A stretch of DNA of 62,000 nt from Tubiluchus corallicola. Lineage: Eukaryota; Priapulida; Priapulimorpha; Priapulimorphida; Tubiluchidae. The notes beneath the pieces are model-generated. The model was not told the origin of the DNA, made no database searches, and worked only from the letters and a program-made list of their open reading frames with translations. A program made the translations under genes and the position numbers. The DNA lies in contig JAQGDQ010000053.1 in assembly GCA_030141605.1 (NCBI GenBank), positions 1 to 62,000 of the forward strand, written 5' to 3'. Below, one piece after another: positions 13,440 through 26,400 of the stretch. Numbering within the stretch: the stretch's first letter is position 1; each line of letters opens with the position of its first letter.

Positions 13440-14200
13440 GCATTTAATCGTACAGTTTCTTGTTCTGCTAATAACTGTAAGTATTGTATTCGCTGTTTAA
13501 CTTGCCTTTCAACTTTGTTGCAACACAATTTGAGATGACTTGTACAGTCTTGCTTAGAGTTACTCAATTTATTTTTGCATTGTAATTCGTTACAGTAAAA
13601 TACATGATTAAAATTGTATTTATGAGTCATAGTACTGCATGTTGCAGTCTAGCTTACTCTAAACATAGCTTAATTATGCAGAATTATCTCAAGGCATTCT
13701 GCTCCAGAGCAGCCCTGCAATAAATGTAGAATGGTGGACCCTAGACGCGTCAATGGGTACTCGTCTCATGCTGAGCACTTCGCTGCATGATTAAACTCCT
13801 GTTAAGTTAGCTTGCAGTCACCTCTTGTGACAGTCTTGGTTGTAAATTGTAAGCTATGTATATAAAATGGCTATTCGTCCAATTACTGATGGTTAGCAAG
13901 AAGTGACAGGGCTGCTCATCACACTTTTGCCCTTTTAATTTCTCACCTGTCCTCAGGCGAGGTAGTTGCTGGCATTGCTTTTAGATTTGGTCTGTGGTGT
14001 GCAAAATCATTAACTAGTTACTTGAAATTAAAAATTGCCACTATAGTTAAAAAGAATTCTGCAGAAAATTCAATAAAAAAATTCCGCAGCTACTCAGGAT
14101 TCACCTTTTTTCTTCTTTGGCCTCAACATGTGTTGGGACCCAGACAGCGGACTTAGATATTTTTTCTCGTTCACCTCTTCTTTTTCAAATAGGTGAACCG
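13440..14200. other. Intergenic, nothing recognised
   Basis: No coding, RNA or element signal was noted. Confidence 0.4.
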
Positions 14201-16005
14201 GAACTCAATTAGAATTTTAAACACTCTGGCAATTTTTTTGTACCTCAGCATCTCTCTCACTTCTTAATCTCTCGATTCTCTGCTTCTCCTCTTCCAATTG
14301 CTGCTTCAAATCTGTTTTTATCTGCTTTTTCATCGCCTCCTCTTTTTCTTTCCATACACTTTGCTACCTCCAATAATTTATCAATCCAGTCTTTGATACC
14401 TCCAATCTTTCTTCTTCCTTTCTTGCTTGTTCGTGTTCTTTCCGTGCCTCCAAGACTCCCTGTTCCTTTTTTATCCTCTTCAGGCAACGAAGTCAGTTAC
14501 TTCAACAAAGTGTTAATGTCTTAGGCACATGTTTTAGGCACATTATTACCGCAGGGCATGTACCAAGGCATTCTTGCAGGGTGAATTTTCCAAGTGCATA
14601 GGCAGGTAAATATTCTAACATCACAAATATGTGCTTCCCCTAATTGTCCATTTGCTGTTTTATCTTCTTGATCAGATTCTGTTGTTCTGACTTTTTTCTG
14701 CTACAATTGCAGGGTGCCACAAGGCGACACTTAGTCTAGCCACTTGCAATATCCTTCCCATATCTCAGTCAGAGTAACTGATTGCCAGTCATCGTCGTAT
14801 GCAAAATAACGGTATAAATCCAAAATTGTTGCACTTGCTTCATTGTCTTCAATGAAGTTAACTCCTTTAGGACCATAAGAGTTTGCTCCATTTTGCATGG
14901 GTTCATGAAAAACTGCTCTTACTAAACAGTAATTACATTAAATTTTGTAGGTTTCTAATCCTCACACAATGGGCTTTCATACAAGATTACATATGAAATA
15001 TATTTGCTTACCTGAGACAAATTGAAAACTCATTGTTGCTGAAAATATTGAAAAAAGTCTGCACTCTGCACAGCTTGGGCTGTAGCAAGCAAGGAATCAA
15101 TAAGATCAAGCAAGTGTAAGCCAGACTAAGCTACTCTACAGGCTAAGTTGAAATGCCCGAAAAGGTTATATTCCTCTTGGTTTTATCTAATTAAATCACT
15201 TAATTAAATCACATAATTAAATGCTTAAACAATTAGCATGACTAGATAGCCGAGATTCTCTTGAATAAAACAAAGCCTAATTTGTAATCATTTTAGCTTT
15301 GTCTGCGCTCGCATACAGTAGCAGAAAAGTCATAGGTCTTATAAAACCCATTTTGAAAGGCGCAGTTCTGAAGGAGTTAAGCATCTTTTTCAATATCGAC
15401 AGTTCCTATAATTATGCCAGTTTTGCCCTAAATTTAGGGGAAAGGGAAATGTTGGTTACCATCTCCAGAGCAAGAACGTCATTTTATTTATTACAGCCTT
15501 CATGGAGGAAGAACCAATGCATCTTTTCCATCCAGAGCCTTCACTGAGATCTGCTGACCTGTGATGTTGGGGTCAGTGGAAGTGACTCATATATGTCCTT
15601 TTCTTTAAAACTTACATCATTCTATAATAACCATCTCTCAATAGTAGTTCTCCTGATTGTCTCCTATTTACTCCACCTCTTGGGCTTGATATTGGTGCCA
15701 TTTGCATCCTCCAGCTATGCCGCTAGATATGTTTCCAAAGCATGCTCCTTTTACAGCAGATTGAGAGCTAGACCACTTGTTTCATAACTGTGATCTTCAT
15801 TTGTACACCAAGATGTCAGTAAAGAAAATTGTTGCCCTTTCAACATTTTATGCCCTTGAAACGTGAATGGTCTTGCTCCAACTAGAAGGATTTCACGTGA
15901 GCCATCTTTGACTGTTAAGATCAGATATTTATGGAAATTTTTATGAGAATGAATGTAACAAGTGTAGAATTGCTTAACTGCACAGGCAGAAGATGTGATA
16001 CACAT
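14200..16005 (-). pseudogene. Minus-strand coding-like remnants, unidentified
   Basis: Three stretches read like protein on the minus strand. (1) 15751-16005 encodes a segment containing HSHKNFHKYLILTVKDG and GARPFTFQGHKMLKGQ. (2) 14731-14921 follows a good acceptor and encodes 62 clean codons including GVNFIEDNEASATILDLYRYF, ending EGYCKWLD-stop. (3) 14200-14500 is a Lys/Glu coiled-coil (for example LKQQLEEEKQRIERLRSE) broken across frames with in-frame stops. I do not recognise the family. The frame breaks in part 3 argue for a decayed gene or the remains of a transposon's protein; part 2 on its own could still be a real terminal exon. Confidence 0.3.
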
Positions 16006-16419
16006 AGAGTTTGGCTAAATTGCCTAAGCAAACGTTATTGTACTTATTATAGAGTTGAGAGACTGGATATGGACAATAATTGGTAGATCAGGTTAGGCAT
16101 AATGATGCAAGAAAGGCACCCTTAAAGAGTTGCAACGCGTACTGGGAAATGGAGATTGTTAGAGGAAAATTTCACTGATAGGATATTGCTTTCAAAAGTA
16201 CAACGCAAGATAGGTAGGTGATACAGTCACGATCAATGTTACCTGACTTCACACTGTGGCTGGATGTAATTGGCTGTGAGGAGAAAGAATCTGCAAAATC
16301 ATGCCGATAAAAGTGAGTTGAGTGAGTTGGGGCTGCTACCGCCTCCGCCGTTGATGAAAATAGAATCCACTGATGGTTTCCCGTTAATTAAAATGAATGT
16401 AGAAACGTTTGATACAAGT

Positions 16420-16650
16420 AAGCTTTGGTACAGGTAAGTTTCGTACAGGGAATTTTGGTACGAGGAAATTTCGTTATTCGGAAAATTTGGTACTAGTCGT
16501 TTATGGTAATTGGTAATTTTTGTACAGGCAAATTTCTAATATCATAATATCATCTGAACGTAAAAGGAATTTTTGGTACTAAGAAAATATGGTACGAAGA
16601 AAATTTGGTACTAGGAAAGTATGGTACTGGAAAATTTGGTACAAAACGAA
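16420..16650. repeat. TTTGGTACTAGGAAAA minisatellite
   Basis: About a dozen variants of a 16-20 bp unit (TTTGGTAC, then T/G A GGAAAA), interrupted once near 16510-16560. A lone further unit lies at 16727-16745. Confidence 0.8.
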
Positions 16651-17077
16651 AAAGAGAGCACTTCAATATCTCAGTATAAAATAATTGTTTCAACTAGAAA
16701 ATAAATACGTTTGTTTAGTCGGAAGGAAATCTGGTACTAGAAAAGTCAGGTTAATTAAAAAGTTTATAAAGCATTATACTGTAATTAATAGTGCGTGGCA
16801 GCTAAAATTTGATCAATCCATATAGGTTTACATTTGAGAATTCTTTCAGCAAAAAATAAAAGGCCTTCAACTCGCCAAGCAAATTTTCCAAAAAGCTTGG
16901 TCAATTTGTTTTTTTTCTGGAAAAATGATCACTTTCTCTGTTTTTTTTACAAAAATCTTCAAACTGAGATAAGAACGTGGCAGTGATGGCTGATAATATC
17001 ACTGGACAGAAACGTCCTGCATAAGTATAGTTTGGTTTTCTGCAAAGCCCACAGTACGGAGTGAGAACTGTACTTCT

Positions 17078-17079
<2 letters not shown>

Positions 17080-17121
<42 letters not shown>

Positions 17122-17300
17122 GTATGGTGGTAGTGGTGGTGGTGGTGGTGGTGGTGGTGGTGTTGGTGGTGGTGGTGGTGGTGGTAGGGTAGTGGTGGTT
17201 ATGGTGGTGATGGTGGTGGCGGTGGCGGTGGCGGTGGTGGTGGCGACGGCAGTGGCAGTGGTGGTGGTGAAGATGATGACAATGGTAATGATGATGATAA
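17080..17300. repeat. GAT and GGT trinucleotide microsatellite
   Basis: (GAT)n followed by (GGT)n with GGC variants, then mixed GAT/AAT. The His, Pro and Thr runs predicted on the minus strand are artefacts of this. Confidence 0.95.
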
Positions 17301-17414
17301 TAATGATGAGGAAAACATCAACAATGATGGTTATGATGTGGCAATGATGGTGGTAACATTGATTCAGATCAGTTCCCATTTAGTGGAAAATCCTGACAAA
17401 GCAAAAAGCTTTTT

Positions 17415-17570
17415 GATTACTGCAAATAACAAATCTACAACTACATAACAGAGATTATTATTATTAGCCCAATTTATCTAAATACCATACGCCAGAGGAG
17501 ATACCATTTCTGAGTATTTGGTATGATCTTTCTGCGGAAAAATATCCCCAGTCTCCCAGGTGGAAAGGAG
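17415..17570 (-). mobile_element. SINE-like element, copy 2 (decayed head)
   Basis: Minus-strand alignment by eye to 3985-4190: the body (17415-17500) is well conserved, and the head side (17500-17570) keeps only patches such as GGGAG and AAAGA. Confidence 0.5.
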
Positions 17571-17639
17571 GTGCATATATTTTCCATTACACTATACCGT
17601 CTAGTCTTTTATGGGGCGTGACTAATTATAAGTAAAAGA

Positions 17640-18150
17640 AGGCTTACCAAATTTCAAAAGCACAGCAAATGTGCCACATAGTGTAGAGCCAGCAGCACCT
17701 ATTGTATGCAGTAGTAATCACTGTCATTCTCGCTTTTGCTACAATTGTCATAATCATTGTCACTGTCAGCATCATCATCAGTGTCATCTTTGCCAAAATT
17801 ATCACTGTTATCATCGTTATCATAATTATCATCATCACTATCGTTATCGTTGTCATCATCAAAATTATTGTCATCACTATTATCATAATTATCCATCATT
17901 ATATATTGGTACAACAACAAAAGTAATAGTGGTGATGGTGATGATAATCATGATGTTCACTACTAACAATATTAACAGCAGTAACAACAATGACAACAGC
18001 AACAACAACAATGACAACAGCAACAGCAACAAAATGACAAATGTAACAATGGCAACAATAATGGTGATGGATGAGGATGGTGGTGGTAGTAGTAATCACA
18101 ATAAAAAAGTGAGCAAGAAACAAACAATTAAACAACAACAACGACAAAAT
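17640..18150. repeat. Trinucleotide-rich low-complexity tract
   Basis: Interleaved TCA/TTA/TCG-type repeats up to about 17895, then GAT and AAC/CAA-type repeats. Long open frames on both strands (His/Asn/Ser/Asp-rich) are typical of such tracts and are not annotated as genes. Confidence 0.8.
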
Positions 18151-18604
18151 TTAATAACAAACAACAGACTTACAAACAAAGACGATGCAGACAAAAAAAC
18201 AAATGCAATAATACGAGCCACTATAACTATAACTCGAATTAAATCGGGCAAATACTTTATACTGTATCATTATTATGTGGATGGCTAGGATCAAGCTTGG
18301 CTAGGTACGTCGTCGATGTTGCTTTAAATAACTAACTGATTTTTTTCTGAAGGTGCTCTACCAGAAAAAGAATTCCTGCAGCTAAAAATTATTATAGCAA
18401 ATGGATTAAATCCAAGGAGTGTATACCTGACGTTAACTGTGCCCTACCATCATTTTCAAACATTTCCTGGCCTATCTCATTTTCCTGCAGACGAACTTTA
18501 GAAGATTTTCGGCATTGCTGAAAAAGAAAGTTCGGAAATGGCCAAGTTTGTGTGCGGGTGTCGCTAACTTGATGGATTTGATGAACGTAATTTTGGACGC
18601 GATC

Positions 18605-18640
18605 AGTGGCGGCTCGTAGCTAAGATTAGTGGGGGTGCTG
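18605..18640. mobile_element. Possible DNA-transposon end
   Basis: CAGTGGCGGCTCGTAG followed by a GTGGGGGTGCT stretch looks like the terminal inverted repeat of many non-autonomous DNA transposons (CAGTGGCGG... with a G-run). No opposite end was found in the window, so this may be one surviving tip. Confidence 0.3.
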
Positions 18641-19176
18641 CTTCAGAAAATTTTTACTGTTGTTTAAATATCGTGTAAAACAGTGTTGAAGTTCGCTTAC
18701 AGTCAAAGAACTCATTTCTTGGAGATGCAAGGAAGCCATGATTAAATTATTTAAATTTTCTGTAAAATAAAAGAATCAAAAAACGATGAATTAATTAGAA
18801 TACCTGGAAGCACATTCAAGAATATGGTACACGATTTTTAAGCACAGCACGATGAGTAAAAAAAAAAACGTTACTTCTCTCTACCTAACGTGCAGCTTCT
18901 CGGACATGTGCGCATGGCCGTATACGCATAATACTAGCCAAATACCGAGTCGCTAGAACTATGAAGTATATTCACATATTACGCGCAAACCAATTTGATT
19001 AGTATTTGCAACCTGGTTTTTATTTGAACAATGTCCGTCACGTCCATTAAATTAATGGTAAACGTCCAACTTACGTTCATCACACCCATTCATTTAGGAT
19101 TTGCCCAAGTTTGTAGTGAGCGGAAAAGGGAAACCTGAATAATTACTTGTGTGCTTTTATTGCTATTTTCGAAGAT

Positions 19177-19184
19177 ATGGACCG
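19177..19184 (+). CDS. VPS36: VPS36 exon 1 (8-nt coding part)
   Basis: The large VPS36 exon has no ATG and opens right after a polypyrimidine-AG acceptor with one base needed to finish a codon. Here ATGGACCG is followed by GT, giving Met-Asp and the first two bases of an Arg codon. Joining adds G, so the protein begins Met-Asp-Arg-Phe, the start found in animal VPS36. Phase and residues both fit. The donor (GTTAGA) is weak and the intron would be 2214 bp, so the choice is good but not certain. Confidence 0.5.
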
Positions 19185-21398
19185 GTTAGAATAGATTTTA
19201 TTAATGCACACTATGCGGGATGTTTGAGCTTTTTTCGACATTCCCATGTATGGCCTCACTTTGTACCGCCTCAACTTGTGCCGTACCACCTTACCGTGTG
19301 CGGTTTTCTCTTCAGTATGTATCACCTTGCTATGCATGGCCTCGCAGTGCACAGCGAGGTGGTACATGGCTGCACAGCACAACTGAGGTGACGACGCATT
19401 ACATGGGGATGTTGAGCAAGCTTGCACAAACATCTCACACAGTTCATATAAATTTATCATTCAAGAGTTTTTGGATAATGTTTCTAAGTCATACGTGGGT
19501 CTTAAAATGTATTCAGTTTTTAATTTTAGTTATTTTCACATCGTTTTTGTCCTGAAACAGATTTCCAAATCAGACTTAGGAGTTAACACCTATTTAATAC
19601 AATGGGAGGTATTTAACCCGTTTTACATCTTATAATTATATAGCTCTTACCTACATTTTGTTATAGTATACTACCTTTAAAATACTTTGTTACCATACTA
19701 CCCTCGATGGGTGGGGCTAGCAAAACCTAATAAATATCGAATTAAATTTTTGGCCTTCAAATTCGAATCATATCTAATTTCAAAATTTTGAATCATTAAT
19801 AAAAGTACTTGTGCAGAACAAACTCAATTTAGTTCTGAGATGATGAAGACTGTGCATGTAATACTAACTTACTACTCATTAATGGTCACTATTGGTCACT
19901 AATTTACTACTAAAATTAGTGATTGATTTATGTTATCAAAATTAATCCACACAGTAAAAATGCTTTGTGTTTTTAAGTCATATGTTTCTGATTAGTTATT
20001 TAGCATGTGTTAAATGATATGTTTTATTGCACCTTTGCAAGTTACCTTTGATGACTTATTAAACATACCGTGGCTTGCTTCAGATTGCCGACATTCGCCA
20101 ACGCTGGCCATTTTCATTATTTATTTTACAGCAGCTTGCATAGATCACTCATATTGCTATTGTTCTATGGTAAAAAATAGTAATCCAGTGAAGATAGCTG
20201 TTCAACAAGCCATAGAACCAGCCAGAAAACCTGCAGGAGGACAAGTGCTAACATATTTAGATTTTGCATAGAAAGACTTAAACACTTCAGCGCTAATCCT
20301 AGAGATTAATGCAGCTAGTAGAGACTGCTGGTATATGGAGGTGAACATCCATGGATGTATGATTCATTTGGCGATGATAGTAATAATCAGGATAAACTCA
20401 CTCAAATATTTTAATGTCAGAGAACGAAAGTAATTGGGGTGCAGAATTATTCGATTTTATAATTTAAGACTAGAATCAAATTCGAATAAAAAAACTGGGT
20501 CAATGCTCATGCACCAAATAGGTGAGTGGTAAGGATGCTCTGAGTAACAGGTGTACAGCAGAAAGTACTGTACAACCACACAGTAAGCAGAAGTAAAGGA
20601 GTATATTACATGAGTCTCTATTGACACTTGACATGGTATAAGAGTTTTGAAACAAGTTTAGATAACATTACAAAAAGTTTGAAAAAATAATCTGAGCATT
20701 AACTTCATTAACAGAAGCAAAAGCATAACTTACTGTATCTTATCAATGGTTGAAAATACATTTTTTGGTTGGTCAGTGGTGTACACTGGGAAGGTGAGTT
20801 GGTGATATTTTAATGACTTTACCAATTGTCACGAATTAAATTTCTAAGAACTTTCTTTTCTAGCTACATGAGCCTTTAAGCAGGTAAGTGTAATGCTAAC
20901 TTTGAAATTGCCTTTTCTTCTTCTTTAACATGTTTCACCATTAATTTTTTTAAACTACAAGGAATTATTAAGAATGGCAACAAACAAAACCAGTCGTGTG
21001 GAATGTTAAAAAAATAAAAGTAAATGATGAGAGTTGAGTAAATGAAGAAAACATAGAAGTGAATTACAGTGTTCTTGGCACTTAGTCAAAATCAAGTTTC
21101 AATAGTGAATTAATTTATCTACATATTCCACAAATATAAACACAAAAACAGTGTTTCACAGAATGGTCTATTAATTTTTTTAAATAATTGGTGAACTAAT
21201 CGGTAAGAGCCGATTATTTCTTCTAATGATTGCGGTAATCGGTATAGGTTAATAGGTAAATTCCACAATCTGTGCACCTGTAAATATGATAGATAACTGA
21301 ATGTTTAATATGCAAAACACTGCAGAACTTGGCACATGTTATTGCCAAACTGCCTAATAATTACTGTAATGGTTACATTTGTCATTGCCTCTTTGTAG
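19185..21398 (+). other. VPS36 intron 1
   Basis: This contains a partial copy of the 39.6-40.7 kb repeat (20635-20905). No exon signal with the required frame was seen elsewhere in it. Confidence 0.45.
20635..20905 (+). mobile_element. Partial copy of the 39.6-40.7 kb MITE-like repeat
   Basis: Extended similarity by eye to 39940-40200. Shared words in the same order include GTTTAGATAACATT, AGTTTGA, AATAATC, CAGTGGTG.ACACTGGGA and CAGGTAAGTG...CATGCTAAC-like text. Terminal repeats are not visible in this copy. Confidence 0.6.
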
Positions 21399-22536
21399 GT
21401 TTGGATGGGATGATACAGAACTAGCATCCAATGAAAGATTTATCATTCATCAAAGTGGAATAAGTTTATATGATGGTGACAATAAAACAAATTTTAACAG
21501 TGGCATTGCTGCTTTAACAACGCATAAACTATCTTGGAGGGATCCAAAAGACCAGACATGCATTATAGCCCTTAACTTATCTTTAGTGGTTTTTATTGAA
21601 GAACAGCCGGCGGGATTTGCTAAGAGCTCAAAAATTATTGTGCATCTGTCTCAAACAGAACCAAATGCAAGAGCAAGACCAGTAACACACAGTTCGTTTT
21701 CATATATAAAACTTTCTTTTCGGGAAGCGGGTGAAGCAGAGTTTTACAGAGCCTTCTCTGAGGTACTACAGTGGAGAACATGGGAAAAGGTACTTGGTGC
21801 AAAACCAACTGTGTCTGCAGCACCAAAGCATAGGCCTGGTATTGTTGGCATCGAAAGAAAAATACAACAGCGACACCACGAAACACAAAAAGAAATCACT
21901 GCTGCATTTGAGGACCTGACTGTACTTATTGATAAAGCGAAAAACATGGTTGATCTTTCAAAGAATATTTCACGCAAAATAAAAGACAAACAGGGTGATA
22001 TAACCGAGGACGAAACAATAAAGTTCAAATCGTATCTTCTTAGCCTAGGTATACCAGATCCCGTCACTCGAGAAACACATGGGTCAGGCTCCATGTACCA
22101 CATGGAACTTGCAAAAGAATTGTCTAGGGTTTTAAAAACTCCACTTCAGCAACAAGGTGGCATGATGACTCTTACAGATGTGTACTGCTGGGTAAACAGA
22201 ATGCGCGGTATGGAACTGGTTTCTCCTGATGACATACTAAAAGCATGTAAGATGCTAGAGCATTTAAAACTGCCGACACGTTTGCGTATATTTGACAGTG
22301 GTGTGATGGTGGTACAATTGCTTTCCCACAGTGAAGAAAAAATTATCAAGGAGACATCAAAATTGTTAGAGGAGAAAGACTCTCTTACTGCCCAGGAACT
22401 GGCAAACCTAATTCAGTTATCTGTAGTTTTGGCAAAAGAGCGGTTGCTAGCTACAGAGAAGGCAGGAAAAGCTTGCCGTGATGATTCAGTTGAAGGACTT
22501 AGATTCTATCCAAATTTATTTATGATTAAAAACTGA
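21399..22536 (+). CDS. VPS36: VPS36, ESCRT-II subunit, main exon
   Basis: With exon 1 the protein has 381 residues, the length usual for animal VPS36. The N-terminal GLUE domain (about 1-130) shows FGWDD, SGISLYDGDNKTNFNSG, LSWRDPKDQ, VVFIEEQ, SSKIIVHL and SYIKLSFREAG. This domain binds phosphoinositide and ubiquitin on endosomes, and no NZF fingers are inserted, as in other animals. The C-terminal EAP30 winged-helix part ends in the diagnostic RDDSVEGLRFYPNLF. The protein works with VPS22 and VPS25 in ESCRT-II to sort ubiquitinated cargo into multivesicular bodies. The start is not in this exon: the frame is open upstream only through the acceptor, without an ATG. Confidence 0.95.
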
Positions 22537-22611
22537 TAACTGATAAATAGTTTCTGCGGTTTCAGCAGTGTTACTTGAAATAGATATTTTCATGTAAAAT
22601 AACAAGACATA

Positions 22612-22617
22612 ATTAAA
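22612..22617 (+). terminator. Candidate VPS36 poly(A) signal
   Basis: ATTAAA 75 bases after the stop codon; the canonical hexamer is absent between the stop and the converging Kazal gene 3' end. Confidence 0.35.
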
Positions 22618-23001
22618 TTTAAATCACCTTTTCGTTAAGATTGATGCTAACTATAGCTGAGAAAAATTTCAGCCATGGGTACTGAGTAAGTTACGATATC
22701 AAATATTATAGTTGTAGGCCGGATCACGCAGCACAACAACAATTGCAAAAATATGCAGGAAAATGTTGGTAAAACTTAAATATAAAACACGATTAACCAA
22801 AAAGTGCTCGAGACATGGCATACCTGCTGCACGTCTTCCACCGCCCTTGTGGCTTTGCTGATATACAAATTACTAGTATGTCACACCATGTGAAACCGAC
22901 AACTGCATGCAAAAAAGTCCAAAAACAAAACTTGCTTGTGTTTTTTAATTTTATTTAACCCAATCTTACACAATATTCAATATATTTTAAATCAATCATA
23001 T

Positions 23002-23007
23002 TTTATT
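23002..23007 (-). terminator. Candidate Kazal-gene poly(A) signal
   Basis: AATAAA on the minus strand, 284 bases beyond the stop codon at 23291-23293. A second copy lies at 22950-22955. Confidence 0.45.
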
Positions 23008-23290
23008 GATTTTTTTAAACCAGGAAACAAAACTGTCAGGCCTTTTACACTTGCAGACGCAAAATAAGAACATTACTTTCTCAACAACACAGTTTTTAGA
23101 GAAATGAATAAATGTATTTTGCACAATATTTCTACAAAACAAAAATCAACAAGAGTTCTGTACACTGCATCAAGATAGAGTTTTTAAGGTAAAATGTGTT
23201 GTTATATTATTTTTCATATTGATGATATTTTACAATCATCATAATTTTTGTGTAGAAAATAATGATGCTAAGTGAAATTCGCTTATTATA

Positions 23291-23412
23291 TTACTCCCAT
23301 TCACTAAAGTATACGCCTCCTTCACTCTCAGAGCCACTTCTTCCACTCTTGCCACTTTTGCCACTTTTTCCTGATTTCTTGCTACGGTCCGTACCCGTGC
23401 AAGTGTCATAAC
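23291..23412 (-). CDS. Kazal gene visible exon 31 (last)
   Basis: GYDTCTGTDRSKK, then a GKSGKSGRSGSESEGG run ending VYFSEWE-stop. An ATTTTTAG acceptor and phase 1 match exon 30. This is the C-terminus if exons 29-31 are joined correctly. Confidence 0.65.
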
Positions 23413-26400
23413 CTAAAAATTCAAAAATAAAAACTCATTTGCCATACAGTACATATTAAGAATAATTTACATTATTTTTTCTGCAGTCAAACAATGGCTC
23501 CTTAATTTCAATGATCCACATTTTAAGGAATAAGGAATTGTACTTAAGTTGTTCACTTAAAAATACTTCAAAAAGCATTTTAAGATGGATCAAAGTTACA
23601 TACCACTTCCACTCCTATAGCCGCCTTTTCTTCTTTTCTTTCCTTTTTTGCCCTTCTTTTTGCATTTCTTTCTTTCCTGTAAGTAAATTTTAATACGATA
23701 CCTAATACAATTATCTTTTGCTATTCATTTAATTCATAAATGATGCATGTTTCACATAAAAAATCTTTACTCGTGAACTAGTAGCTTCTTCAGTCGATGG
23801 ATATGCTGCTATCTTAACAGGCACTTTTCTAGGCACTTAACACTGACTGACCTTTTAACAGTCACAAATTGTACTAATTGTATTTATTAAGCCTATCATT
23901 AAGATCACGTTTAATAGTGAAACCCCACCCAGTCTGCAATTTTGGCCCTATGACGCAAAGGTAGTTTTAAAGAGAACTTTGGATTGTTCTTATGGCATGC
24001 ACTAAAATTTTTTGTTGTGTTTCAGACAGTGTAAATGGCTAATGCAAAACAGAAAAAGCCATTGTTAACGTTTAAACCTGAATTAGAACCCCATGTTTGA
24101 ATTCTAAATAATGCCAGAAACAACAAGAATATCAACCTTATGCAAGTTGCACAGTCATTACTTAATCATATGAAATGATCAATATTTTACGTTTAGTAAA
24201 AATATGCTGTAAAAATGGAAGCAGTAAAACTTATAAGTGCTTGACTTGTACAAGCTGACCTTATAGATCTTTGAGCGAGTTCCCATTGGATTTAAGGGTT
24301 TGAATGCACCCTGATACATCTACAAATTATATTATTTCTCATTAAATTACATAACATTTAACCATCAAATCACGAATTGGTAACCGAGTGAAGTTATTGC
24401 AAACAGATTTTACTCGCCACAAGTTTAAAAAGGCGGATGAAAAATAATTTATTTTTGGGTAACCCGCTTGCGAATTAACTCTGTAAAGAAGTTGGTTTCG
24501 CAGCGATGTTGTTCTTGTTCTTGTCATTCATGTAATCCATAGCTGCAAACAACTATAGTAATCTCCGTCATATTGATTTAGAGAGTATAAACAAACTTTC
24601 GCTTACTGAAGTCTGTGTACAATCAATTACAGAATATCGTATTCGTGATGCAACCACTGATCATCAAAGGTCTTGTCATTGGGTGTACTTGCTGAGAAAT
24701 CATGAAAAAGAATTGTAGAGATCTATTAATTGGTCTAGTGAATTTAAATCCAACGAGGACTAATCGAATAAGCTAACAGACGTTGATTTTGCAGTACATT
24801 TTCAGCCTCTATTGACAAATGGCACATTTGACAACAATGCTTGTGACTTTAGTAGTTGCCCATATATACCATGTTTGGATGGTCCACTTACTGTCCAAGA
24901 GGTCTGCGAGGTTATTACGAAACTGAACAGTAATAAAAGTAGCAGTTGTAATGGCATTCCAGCTGAACTTGTAAAACTTGTGCCAGAAAGCTCTTTTCAA
25001 CAATTCATCTATTGTTCAATGCTATCTTCTGAAGTGGTTTATACGCTTTGGATTGGGCATTGACACGACTAGTACCGATACACAAAAAAGCGCAACAGAT
25101 CTTTGCGCAGTGACTACAGAGGTATCGGTGTTTTGAACGTGTTACCAAAAGTATATGACTCTGTGTTAAACAAATATCTAAATTTATGGTTCAATCCTGA
25201 CCCAGAGCAAGCTTTCGTGGATGGAAAGAGCACATAGTTGCTTTATGATTGATAACTGATTTTGCTAAAACGTGTAAAGTCAAATTGTTCGTACTATTTA
25301 CTGACTTCAACACAGCCATTCGATTCATATATGCAATGACTAAAGCACTGATTGGGAGTGAACAACTCGAGCCACGTATTGGTGTGTTAAGGTACACCAG
25401 CCAGTTGCTTGTTATTTGTCCTTTTCATTAACTATCTAAGCAGGTTTTGAAGAGCACTGGAACCGATTCCTTACTTGGTAGTAAGCATTCCTTATTACTG
25501 ATGGATGAATTATTACTACTAGAATAATTATCCATTCTGTGATTTATGCTGCTAGGAGGAAGAAGTTACTACCAAAGGTGCAAATACTGCAATTATTTTG
25601 CAATGAGTGCGGCAGGATTATTAATCAATTTAAAACCAAATTTATAGTAATAAATGGCACAGCTCATGACACAGTGAGTAGTGGCTCTCGTAATATATCC
25701 CATTGTACAAGCTACGTTTATCTTGGTTCACCAATTACAAAGGACCCTAATTTGGATACGATATTAACTCAACACGCCAAAATTTGCAAAACGTATTTAC
25801 TTAAGTTTTAAGCTTTTATTAGCAGACATCAGGATGCTCCCTTCATTGTGAAAAAAGCATTTTACAGGCAGCACTATTGTCTTCCATCAACTATGGATGG
25901 TAATCCTGGTTAAAAGACAACCTAAGGTGTGTTAACACTGCACATGGAGTGCAGAAATGTTTGCCGAGGTGTCAGCCAAACGACAACTTACGATTTGAGC
26001 CTCTGTGAAATTGACATGTCAAATTGAATTTGAATGCATATGAAAAAGCAAAGAAGTTTAATTTTGGTCAAGAATGTGTGGCCATGACATACCTCCAATC
26101 AACTCGTCGCAGCTCCTCTTGGAGGAGGCATCCCTAAAATATATCCTACATCACCATGTAGGCCTGTTCTTCCTCTTTTCAAAGAGCTATATATCTTTTT
26201 CCAAGAGTCTCTAGCCGCAACTAGAGAGTTTTTTCTATAGGCTATTCAGTCGAAATTTTTGGGTCCGGGAAAATGCCTGCTGCAGCAGGTGGTGGCCTTC
26301 CCGTCAAATCTAAATATGCCTATAGCATCCACCACTAAATGGGCTATCTAACCATTATAAGCACCGCCCATCACGTTCCCATTTTCTAGAAATAAGAGGT

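Noticed and set aside
16999-17379. 126-codon frame with Thr, Pro and His runs
   Set aside because: Produced by the GAT/GGT microsatellite.
17699-18288. Long open frames rich in His, Asn, Ser and Asp on both strands
   Set aside because: They are translations of trinucleotide low-complexity DNA; frames on opposite strands are equally open.
20746-20794. ATG plus GTGAGT donor as VPS36 exon 1
   Set aside because: The exon would end in phase 0, but the main exon needs phase 2; it also lies inside a dispersed repeat.
21379-21398. In-frame TTG upstream of the VPS36 exon as a start codon
   Set aside because: The stretch is the polypyrimidine tract and AG of a 3' splice site, and animal VPS36 starts Met-Asp-Arg-Phe.
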